DNA from: Anaerolineaceae bacterium
GTDB lineage: Bacteria > Chloroflexota > Anaerolineae > Anaerolineales > Anaerolineaceae
NCBI GenBank assembly: GCA_011620505.1
Contig: WOZA01000164.1
Coordinates: 1-8,950 of the forward strand
Length of the DNA stretch: 8,950 nt
Direction of reading: 5' to 3'
The notes beneath the pieces were generated by a model. It was not told the DNA's origin. It did no database searches and was given only the letters and a program-made list of their open reading frames with translations. Positions 1 to 6,226 of this stretch are shown here, in pieces (position 1 is the first letter of the stretch; each line of letters opens with the position of its first letter). Made by a program: the position numbers and the translations under genes.

Positions 1-18
1 TTGTGAACTTAATAGTTT

Positions 19-57
19 GAGGCTGCCCTTGTTTCCATGGACAGCCTCTTTGGTTTC
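19..57 (+). terminator. Candidate rightward intrinsic terminator
   Basis: GAGGCTG (19-25) pairs with CAGCCTC (42-48). The stem extends inward by two more pairs across one C:A mismatch. On the plus strand it is followed by a T-rich stretch (TTTGGTTT); on the minus strand no T-run follows. It therefore fits the end of a plus-strand gene lying left of the window better than the end of the oxidase gene. The T-tract is interrupted, so termination efficiency is uncertain. Confidence 0.5.
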
Positions 58-61
58 ATTT

Positions 62-109
62 GTGGATTGCAGGGCGAGGAAGTGACATTTTGGAGCTCCT
101 ACAATCCAC
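62..109. repeat. 12-bp imperfect inverted repeat downstream of the oxidase gene
   Basis: GTGGATTGCAGG (62-73) is the reverse complement of CCTACAATCCAC (98-109) except for one position. The 24-base loop includes part of the palindrome GGAGCTCC (92-99). It lies 19 bases past the oxidase stop codon, so it would form a stem-loop in the 3' untranslated region of that mRNA. No T-tract follows on either strand, so an RNA-stability or processing element is as likely as a terminator. Confidence 0.5.
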
Positions 110-127
110 GTTGATCGTTTGACGGGG

Positions 128-3100
128 TTATTTGAAAATCCCCGGCATGAACTGATAGAACATCTGAACATTCAGGTAATACGGCTCTGACATAGATTGA
201 ACCGTAAGCGAGGGGAAGTTCTGATTTTGAGATGTTGTGTCCAGGTAGCCAATGGTGTTCATCGCTACAACTCGGTACGCAACCTTTGTCCCGTTAAAGT
301 TGGTGTCTGTAAAGCTGCGTGCGCCATGAGTATTGGGCTGATCTAATGGCGAAGGACTGCTACCCACACTGACCCAGGTGATACCATCGCTTGTAGCTTG
401 AATATCAAATCCGGTCTCGGTGATCGAGTTATCTTGCCAGACGAGGGTAAGAGAATTCCCATTGATCGTATGCAGCAAACCATTAGGCGCAATTGGCGGC
501 ATAGCCACAATGTTAGGTCGCATCATGTCCATCTCTTCGTGAGAAAGGATGTGACAGTGATACATGTATTCCCAACCGAAGTTGACCAGGCTGTTTACAA
601 TTGGGTCGACCGGATTACCTCGCGGGTCCGTTGGGTTGAACATTGAAGTGTCACCAACTGGCATCATTGGGTCCAATGGACGGATCGAATTCGGTATTTC
701 AAAGGGGAAAATCGGTATGATCGGTCGGATGGCAACATACGTGTCTTCCAACGGGCTCACTCGAATTGTTTCCTTCCAACCTAACTCTGTCGGATCAGGT
801 GGAATAATTATGTTGTCCCAGGTCACGCGGTTCAACAACTGAACGTCATAAAGGTGGAAGTGAATCGGGTGTGTATCGACGCCGTTATGGGTAATTTTCC
901 AAATTTGGGTACCATCCGTACCTACGGAAATGGGGGTGAGATTTGTTGTGGTTGGCAAATTGGTGCCATCAAACATTTCTGTTGGCGGGTTAACGAATGG
1001 ATACAGAACAACATTTTGATTTCCGGGGTTAGCTGGAACAATTTCAAGACCAAGATTCCCTTGCATTCTGCCAAAGGGCTCTGTGTTGGTTGCATTCATT
1101 TCGTCATGAATAGCTTTTGGTTCAATTTTCACACCGATTTGGCTGCCTATCAGGGTGTCAAACTTGAAGGAATCACCACCTTGATCGGAGATGCGCGCAT
1201 AACCATCGCAGCGGGCACTTGGGTTGACCGGGCTATTGCACCAACCGCCAGTTGTAAAGTCAGTCGCATACGAACCATTGTATGCTGCCTGACCGACAAT
1301 AATGGGGCTCTGACCGGATTCAAATACACCTGAGCCATCTGCTTTATGCAGGAAGGCAGACCGCAGCGTGTTGAAATTATATGCAGGGGTCGGTGTGGTT
1401 GCATTGACCTTGACCTGCATGATTGTGCGGGTGTTGGGGCCGTAACCTGGCATGACCAGAGCGGCTGAGTTAGGGTACATATCCGGCATCCCAGTGTAAT
1501 AGTCATATGTCGCGATACGGGCAGGGAATGCTGCAGGAGCATCATTGTACAGAATCAATGTCTGACCAGCGTACTGTGAAAAGTCCACAACTACGTCAGC
1601 ACGTTCCGCGGGTCCGAGCAAGACCGAATGCAAGTCAACATTTCCAACGTCGAAGCGGGTTGCGTCTGTGATCCAGGTGATATGCTGGTTAGGGACAATT
1701 ACCGGCTCGGGCAGGAATCCGCTTTCATTACCAATCTGGATCCAATCGGGACCAGCCGGGCTGAGAGTCAGGTCGGGGGTGGGGAAAACGACCGGGTCAA
1801 GTTGTGCGGCTGCCACTTCCAATGGATTAAGGGCGACTTCGGTCGCTCCCAGCACCGGATCAGCAGTCGTGGGGTCACCTACATACCACTGGAGATTCCA
1901 GAAGCGGTCATTGGCAGCATTGAGAATGCGGAAACGGTAAGCTGTAGGGTCGACTGTCAGGGTCGGGTAAGCGGTGCCGTTCACCAGCGGGGTGTCGTTG
2001 AACTCTTCCATACCAGCGGAGTTGTTCGGTGTGCCAGGGATGAGTTGCGGCTCGCAGTAAGGGTCGGTATCATATTGCCAGGTTGAGGGAACGTTCAGGT
2101 CGCAGGGAGTTACAAGGGGAATGCCCCAATCATCCGCAGTGTGCCTGATGCCATCGGCACCTTCCGGGTCCAAACCATAATAGGGGTTTGAGATTGCTGG
2201 ATACACTGGGTCAGCAGGCGGCCAGAACCATGGACCGTAAAACCAGCGTCCGTAGGAGCTCATACCTGAAGGATCAGCCGGATTTTCAGCTGGCATGTAC
2301 ACATGCTCATACCAGAGGTCTCCTTCAGAACCCCAGCGGGTGTAATCCCAGGTTGGGTCGAGCTCAGCCATCTGTGCAGGCGAAGAAACAAAGGTTTTGT
2401 CCTGAACCACAAGCGGAATTTCATGTTGTCCACTCGGCAGCAAGCCAGAGTCGATCAGAGCTGTTTCGGTCTCATCACGGATGATATATCCGGCTGCTTC
2501 ACCAGCGTAAACGTTCAGGCGGGTGATGCCCCAGGTATGATCGTGATAGAACATGAAGCGGGCGCTTTGTTGGTTGGTGTAGTAGAAAGTCATACACCCG
2601 TCATCAGGCGCAGAACAATCAGGGACGCCAGCAGGGCGGTCAAGACCGACCATATCAGGCACCTGGCGGACAGCAACGCCTTCTGGCCAACTGGTCGTTT
2701 CATCAGCAGGAGTGATCCATTGATGGGGGGTTCCATCCGAGATCCAGGGGGAAATGCCGCCGTGAAGGTGAAGGGTTGCCCGGGTTTGAGCAAAACACAT
2801 CATGCGGTCCATCATGCTCAGATTCGCTTCACCACAGAGTGGGTTGCGAACCTCATCAAGCACAGAACCTTGATCCACTGGCTGAATCATCTCCATCGGC
2901 CCCATACCAGAACCCATAAAGGTGGTGTCAACAGGAAGGAATAGATCGCCATCAACACCCGTTGGCAAGAGGTTATAGAAAACGATTCGAACGGGGCGAT
3001 CCTTGTTAGCCTGAATGATCGGACCCAAATAGTGAGGCTGACTTACTGCAATCGCTTGAGTGCCATCAGGCATCATTGCCGGCGTTGTGGCCCCATCCAG

Positions 3101-4387
3101 TAAGTGATTTACCAAGGGAACGCTCTCGCTCCATGAGGCATTTGCTGCTGTTTCAAGCTGTACATATTCGCGCAACAGCGTTCCCTCTGCAGGGAGTGAA
3201 GAGTTCAATTGTTCACGATGCTGCACAAGCGCAATGACGTAGTAATCAGCACCAGGAAAAGTAGTTGTGTCGGGGACTCCCAGCGGAACATACTGACCGA
3301 GATTATTTGTGGCTGCTGCACAGTCGCCAGCAACTGACGGATCACACATCAGGGGAAGTTCGTCCTGGAATTTCTTTATCCCCGTGCCGGTTACATAACC
3401 GGAGCCGGGGTTGGTGAGGTTGATGGCAGTGACTGCCCCTACATCGATATCAGCTATAGCGGTCGCACCCGCTCCATCGCCTGCTGTATCACTGATAGTA
3501 ACGGTTGGAAGGCTGGTGTAACCCGCTCCATAGGTATTCACTACAATCGATTGGACGTCAATCGCAGAGGTCACAATCGCATTATCTAAAACGTTTATTC
3601 TTTGCTGATTTTGTAGTTGTCCTGCTGCTGGGTTCAGGAAACTTTCTTGCCTGGCTTCCTGGGCGGCATTAAATTGCCTGCGATTTAATGGGTTAAATAA
3701 GGTACCATCCCGGATTACAACAGCAGGAGCTCGGGAATAGCCTGATCCGGGGTTGTCAATGACCACGCCAGTGATCACACCGGTTACAGTATCCCAGGTT
3801 ACATGACCTTTAGCTTGAACACCGTCAACACCGTCAGGATAATCGAAATCGACTGTGGGCAGGGTATAACCACTGCCGCCATTGATGAGCGTAAGGCTAC
3901 TGACACCGCCGTAAGCGGTCGCCGTTGCGTCGGTCGTTGCTCCACCACCGGTGATGGCTACAGTAGGCTGAACGTAATTCGCACCTGGATTGGTGACATT
4001 GATAGCCACTACGGTATTGGAGGAGGTGACCACTGCGGTCGCAGCAGCACCAGCTCCAGCACCAGTAAAGCTAACTGTGGCTGAAGTGTAATTGCTACCG
4101 GGATTAGTGATGGTAATGCCGGTGATTGCTCCACCGGCGCCAACCGTGGCGGCAGCTGCCGCACCAGTACCATCGCCGTTGATTGTGACAGCAACGTCAG
4201 GCATGGTCAGTGCGCTTAGGCCCCAGTTAGGGTATGGACCAAAATAGTGGGGAACGACGCTTTCATCCACTGGCGAAGCTGGAAGGGGCACTGGGGTCGC
4301 GTCGACATTAACTGTCAGGCCTCCTGAAAGTAAGGAAACCACCAACAGTATAAAGACCGTTGTGCTGAGAATTTTGTGCTTATACAT
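128..4387 (-). CDS. Secreted multicopper oxidase with GxGY repeats and Fn3 tail
   Basis: Multicopper oxidases take single electrons from a substrate at a type 1 copper and reduce O2 to water at a trinuclear cluster. All four copper motifs are visible: HLH (540-542), HDH (615-617), HPIHFH (1173-1178) and HCHILSHEEMDM (1277-1288), giving eight cluster histidines, Cys1278 and axial Met1288. Residues 1-30 form a Sec signal peptide (KHK, hydrophobic stretch, VDA cleavage site), so the enzyme is exported. Residues 63-331 are six GxGY-type repeats placed between an N-terminal HYFGPYPNW segment and the cupredoxin core. A fibronectin-III-like domain follows the core (about 1295-1390). Ten cysteines form five closely spaced pairs; the eleventh is the copper ligand. 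Residues 740-753 (DPEGADG then TADD) resemble a calcium-binding loop. At 1419 residues it far exceeds the usual 450-700. The start follows AGGAG seven bases upstream. Bilirubin-oxidase-like and Mn(II)-oxidising homologues are plausible, but the substrate is unknown. Confidence 0.93.
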   Translation of the reverse strand: MYKHKILSTTVFILLVVSLLSGGLTVNVDATPVPLPASPVDESVVPHYFGPYPNWGLSALTMPDVAVTINGDGTGAAAAATVGAGGAITGITITNPGSNYTSATVSFTGAGAGAAATAVVTSSNTVVAINVTNPGANYVQPTVAITGGGATTDATATAYGGVSSLTLINGGSGYTLPTVDFDYPDGVDGVQAKGHVTWDTVTGVITGVVIDNPGSGYSRAPAVVIRDGTLFNPLNRRQFNAAQEARQESFLNPAAGQLQNQQRINVLDNAIVTSAIDVQSIVVNTYGAGYTSLPTVTISDTAGDGAGATAIADIDVGAVTAINLTNPGSGYVTGTGIKKFQDELPLMCDPSVAGDCAAATNNLGQYVPLGVPDTTTFPGADYYVIALVQHREQLNSSLPAEGTLLREYVQLETAANASWSESVPLVNHLLDGATTPAMMPDGTQAIAVSQPHYLGPIIQANKDRPVRIVFYNLLPTGVDGDLFLPVDTTFMGSGMGPMEMIQPVDQGSVLDEVRNPLCGEANLSMMDRMMCFAQTRATLHLHGGISPWISDGTPHQWITPADETTSWPEGVAVRQVPDMVGLDRPAGVPDCSAPDDGCMTFYYTNQQSARFMFYHDHTWGITRLNVYAGEAAGYIIRDETETALIDSGLLPSGQHEIPLVVQDKTFVSSPAQMAELDPTWDYTRWGSEGDLWYEHVYMPAENPADPSGMSSYGRWFYGPWFWPPADPVYPAISNPYYGLDPEGADGIRHTADDWGIPLVTPCDLNVPSTWQYDTDPYCEPQLIPGTPNNSAGMEEFNDTPLVNGTAYPTLTVDPTAYRFRILNAANDRFWNLQWYVGDPTTADPVLGATEVALNPLEVAAAQLDPVVFPTPDLTLSPAGPDWIQIGNESGFLPEPVIVPNQHITWITDATRFDVGNVDLHSVLLGPAERADVVVDFSQYAGQTLILYNDAPAAFPARIATYDYYTGMPDMYPNSAALVMPGYGPNTRTIMQVKVNATTPTPAYNFNTLRSAFLHKADGSGVFESGQSPIIVGQAAYNGSYATDFTTGGWCNSPVNPSARCDGYARISDQGGDSFKFDTLIGSQIGVKIEPKAIHDEMNATNTEPFGRMQGNLGLEIVPANPGNQNVVLYPFVNPPTEMFDGTNLPTTTNLTPISVGTDGTQIWKITHNGVDTHPIHFHLYDVQLLNRVTWDNIIIPPDPTELGWKETIRVSPLEDTYVAIRPIIPIFPFEIPNSIRPLDPMMPVGDTSMFNPTDPRGNPVDPIVNSLVNFGWEYMYHCHILSHEEMDMMRPNIVAMPPIAPNGLLHTINGNSLTLVWQDNSITETGFDIQATSDGITWVSVGSSPSPLDQPNTHGARSFTDTNFNGTKVAYRVVAMNTIGYLDTTSQNQNFPSLTVQSMSEPYYLNVQMFYQFMPGIFK
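3395..4201 (-). repeat. Six tandem GxGY protein repeats (oxidase residues 63-331)
   Basis: Each unit of about 35-40 residues reads roughly PTVxITGxGxGAxAxA, then a short turn, then VxxIxxxNPGSGY. Units end at Tyr100, Tyr138, Tyr174, Tyr217, Tyr290 and Tyr331. The terminal tetrapeptides are GSNY, GANY, GSGY, GSGY, GAGY and GSGY. Such alanine- and glycine-rich beta repeats occur in bacterial surface and extracellular proteins. Here they probably form an elongated stalk or adhesion module. Unit five is interrupted by a polar insert. Confidence 0.8.
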
Positions 4388-4393
4388 AATCTA

Positions 4394-4398
4394 CTCCT
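4394..4398 (-). promoter_or_regulatory. Ribosome binding site of the oxidase gene
   Basis: On the minus strand AGGAG precedes the ATG at 4387 by seven bases. This strong site supports the chosen start, which also gives a complete signal peptide. Confidence 0.8.
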
Positions 4399-4430
4399 AT
4401 ATTAATTTTTCATTTGGATATGGCAGCCAG

Positions 4431-4488
4431 AAACTGATCCGACCGCCCGGGGAGAAAACGTGATCAATACGATCTTGCGTAAACTGAT
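4431..4488. promoter_or_regulatory. Direct repeat AAACTGAT, 50-bp period, upstream of oxidase
   Basis: AAACTGAT occurs at 4431-4438 and again at 4481-4488, exactly 50 bases apart (nearly five helical turns). Both copies lie within 101 bases upstream of the oxidase ATG. OmpR-family regulators commonly bind direct repeats, and one is encoded nearby, so these could be regulator sites. Chance recurrence of an 8-mer has not been excluded. Confidence 0.3.
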
Positions 4489-4566
4489 TTATTAAGGTCG
4501 CACGTGAAGTCATAAAACTTTTTCGTTTTTTACGGATTGTTACAAACATAGTTAATAAAAATGAAC

Positions 4567-4919
4567 TTTGCATTCATACTTGCCTCCATTAGTAGTATAG
4601 GAAATTAAAACTCTGGTGCCGTGAGAGTTGTTTGGACTTAATAGGAAAAAATTGGCAGAATCGCCCAAATTATGATGTCACTCCACTCGGAAAATGCAAA
4701 TGTTTAGTGATTTTTGCACTTATTTGCAAATACAGGACGATCCGGCGCTTCGAACTGTTTTGTGGATAATTCCCTGAAACCATGAATACTCAAAAAGCAC
4801 TTCGTCATGAAGAAAAGCGGATTTATGAAAATCTCAGCACAGGAACACGTCGGATCCAGCGTTTAAGCAACTTGTGATTACCAGGAAATTGAAGGTTGAT
4901 AAATTTAATGAATGCAAAT
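4567..4919. promoter_or_regulatory. Cluster of TTTGCA/TGCAAA elements, candidate operators
   Basis: The hexamer TTTGCA or its complement TGCAAA occurs at 4567-4572, 4695-4700, 4713-4718, 4723-4730 (both overlapping) and 4913-4918. The fourth copy sits in a perfect 10-bp palindrome, ATTTGCAAAT (4722-4731). The first copy, TTTGCATTCA (4567-4576), is the exact complement of TGAATGCAAA (4909-4918). AATGCAAATG is repeated directly at 4693-4702 and 4911-4920. This density in about 350 bases suggests binding sites for a DNA-binding protein serving one or both divergent genes. Confidence 0.4.
4782..4877 (+). CDS. Possible 31-residue basic small protein
   Basis: A closed frame of 31 codons starts at ATG 4782 and ends with TGA at 4875-4877, preceded in frame by TAA at 4767-4769. 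The product begins MNTQKALRHEEKRIYENL and is rich in Arg, Lys and Glu, with a helical amphipathic look and no membrane segment. No convincing Shine-Dalgarno sequence precedes it. It resembles no family I recognise. It could be a small protein, a leader peptide for the receiver gene 118 bases downstream, a gene remnant or chance. Confidence 0.15.
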   Translation: MNTQKALRHEEKRIYENLSTGTRRIQRLSNL

Positions 4920-4985
4920 GATTGTAAACATTTTCAAATGTCACGAAGTCCTCTTATTAATTATCCTTTATAAGGGACCAGTGAT

Positions 4986-4990
4986 AGGAG
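4986..4990 (+). promoter_or_regulatory. Ribosome binding site deciding the receiver start
   Basis: AGGAG lies five bases before ATG 4996. The same frame is open from an upstream ATG at 4912. However, that extension has no ribosome binding site and would add 28 residues before a receiver domain that normally begins within a few residues of its start. The start at 4996 is therefore preferred. Confidence 0.75.
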
Positions 4991-4995
4991 CTGTC

Positions 4996-5403
4996 ATGAA
5001 AAGCAAAAAATCCATACTGATAATCGAAGACGATCCGCCCTTAAAACAAACCCTTGCTTTGATGTTCCGACAAGAAGGTTATACGGTTGTCAGTACAACC
5101 TTAAACCTCAACCCGTTGGTCATTTTGGATGGTTATCCTTTTGATCTAATCGTTTTGGACTTGAATCAAACCTGTGATAATTGTTTATCTCTCTTTTTTA
5201 AAATCAAAAGAAACCACCCGCTTTTGCCGGTCATCTTACTCTCAGCCAATTCTGAAAATGATTCTTTTCCCTGTCTTGAAGAAGAAAAAGCCTGGATAAT
5301 CATCCGAAAGCCATTCGAACCCTGTTTCCTGATAAAAAGTGTTCGCGCGATTACAGGCGCCACCCTAACGCCCGATTCGTTTCCGCTTGAAATGGGTAAT
5401 TAG
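4996..5403 (+). CDS. Single-domain response regulator (CheY-like receiver)
   Basis: A 135-residue receiver domain with no output domain. The acidic pocket is Glu11-Asp12-Asp13, the phospho-acceptor is Asp55 (end of LIVLD), the switch residue is Ser83 (LLS) and the conserved lysine is Lys105 (RKP). It should therefore be phosphorylatable. Such proteins act through protein contacts, as phosphate sinks, as relays or as kinase modulators. The loop after Asp55 is unusual: receivers normally have a proline four residues on and a glycine four later, but here it reads NQTCDNC with Cys60 and Cys63 in a CxxC motif. Cys93 and Cys110 are also present. The gene runs away from the oxidase gene and converges on the kinase-regulator operon, with stop codons 13 bases apart. 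Its partner kinase is likely but not certainly the neighbouring one. Confidence 0.85.
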   Translation: MKSKKSILIIEDDPPLKQTLALMFRQEGYTVVSTTLNLNPLVILDGYPFDLIVLDLNQTCDNCLSLFFKIKRNHPLLPVILLSANSENDSFPCLEEEKAWIIIRKPFEPCFLIKSVRAITGATLTPDSFPLEMGN

Positions 5404-5431
5404 CCTTCTCTAATCTCTACCCAATCAAGCG
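5384..5431. terminator. Shared hairpin spanning two convergent stop codons
   Basis: An imperfect 48-base inverted repeat has three paired blocks: CGCTTGA (5384-5390) with TCAAGCG (5425-5431), GGGTA (5394-5398) with TACCC (5418-5422), and ATTAG (5399-5403) with CTAAT (5410-5414). These make 17 pairs around a 6-base loop, with small internal bulges. It covers the last codons of both the receiver gene and the OmpR-type regulator gene. No T-tract follows on either strand, so it may be a bidirectional terminator of the no-U type or an mRNA 3'-end stabiliser. Confidence 0.5.
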
Positions 5432-6211
5432 ATAGCCGACATCACGTACAGTGATCAGGTGCTGCGGGTCTGAGATATCTGTTTCAATTGCTTTTCTGAT
5501 TTTATGAATATGCCAACGGGTGATATCCCTGGCTTCAGCTCTCGAACAATTGTATCCCTGGGATTCTTTTACAAGGTCTTCAAACGAAACTGTATTAGGC
5601 GAATGGCGCATAAGCGTAACCAGGTAATCAAATGAGGAGGAAGATAAGGCGATTACATTGTTGTCAATCGTAAGATGACGCGTATGCAAGTCCGCCTTGA
5701 TGGCTCCACAAGTAAGAAAGCGTCCTGTGTTTGGGTCCGTTGACTCCGGTACTGCTGAAACAGGCTGTAAGGCTTGAGCAGGCACCAATCCCAATTCAGC
5801 TAACAAACCCTGTACCTGCGAAATGATCTCTTTCTGCCTGTGTGGTTCTTTGTTCTCCTCCAATACCTGGTTGACACGGTCGAGAAGAGCTGGCGGGTCA
5901 ATAGGTTTCAAAAGAAAATCTCGTGCTCCTCCACGCACCGCCTGCATGGCAGCTTCCAACGTAGCATGAGCGGTCAGGATTATTACCGGAAGGTCGGGAT
6001 CTATCTGGTGGATCTCTGGAAGCAGATCGATCCCCATTGCGTCAGGAAGTTTAATATCGAGAAAGAGCAGTGAATGGGTGTCTTCCCGCAGCTTCTGCAA
6101 CCCTTCTTGCCCTGTTCCTGCCATGACAGGTATATAGCCTGACCTTTTAAGGATAGCCGCAAGCGTTTGCCGTAAAGCGGGTTCGTCATCGATGATTAAA
6201 ATTTTTTCCAT
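5417..6211 (-). CDS. OmpR/PhoB-type response regulator
   Basis: A 264-residue DNA-binding response regulator. The N-terminal receiver (about 3-118) has the Asp8-Asp9 acidic pair, phospho-acceptor Asp52 in LDIKLPD, Thr80 (IILT) and Lys102 (LLKP). A linker of about 45 residues follows. The C-terminal winged helix (about 165-264) has the family pattern: LTIDNNVIALSSSSFDYLV, then a recognition region around RDITRWHIHKIRKAI, then TVRDVGYRL. Its receiver resembles NtrC-type receivers (AHATLEAAMQAVRGGARDFL), but there is no AAA+ domain, so it should act with the ordinary sigma factor. The start is 15 bases past the kinase stop, with AGAGGT as ribosome site, so the two genes are co-transcribed and form a two-component system. 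Targets are unknown; the nearby oxidase gene and its own operon are candidates. Confidence 0.9.
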   Translation of the reverse strand: MEKILIIDDEPALRQTLAAILKRSGYIPVMAGTGQEGLQKLREDTHSLLFLDIKLPDAMGIDLLPEIHQIDPDLPVIILTAHATLEAAMQAVRGGARDFLLKPIDPPALLDRVNQVLEENKEPHRQKEIISQVQGLLAELGLVPAQALQPVSAVPESTDPNTGRFLTCGAIKADLHTRHLTIDNNVIALSSSSFDYLVTLMRHSPNTVSFEDLVKESQGYNCSRAEARDITRWHIHKIRKAIETDISDPQHLITVRDVGYRLIG

Positions 6212-6226
6212 CCAGATACCTCTTGT

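Larger units (their letters stand above)
4388..4995. other. 608-base divergent intergenic regulatory region
   Basis: This stretch separates the start codons of the oxidase (minus) and the single-domain receiver (plus). It is visibly richer in A and T than the flanking genes. It contains an 8-base direct repeat on the oxidase side, a cluster of TTTGCA/TGCAAA motifs, and one 31-codon frame of doubtful status. No confident -35/-10 pair was found for either divergent gene. Near the receiver start, 4948-4978 can fold into a weak hairpin (GTCC, one-base bulge, CTT against AAGGGAC). No tRNA, known riboswitch or mobile-element end was recognised. Confidence 0.6.

Noticed and set aside
398..4084. Several plus-strand and alternate-frame minus-strand open frames of 60-213 codons within the oxidase gene.
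   Set aside because: They overlap a long gene with intact copper motifs, have no ribosome sites or recognisable domains, and their products show the odd composition typical of antisense or shifted frames.
4399..4500. A search for -35 and -10 boxes of the oxidase gene, for example TTTACG followed by TATTGA-like sequences.
   Set aside because: No pair had both acceptable sequence and spacing, so no promoter is reported.
4912..4995. A 28-residue N-terminal extension of the lone receiver from ATG 4912, containing a hydrophobic LLLIILY stretch.
   Set aside because: ATG 4996 has AGGAG at good spacing and gives a receiver of normal length. The extension contains part of a repeated intergenic motif and no ribosome site.
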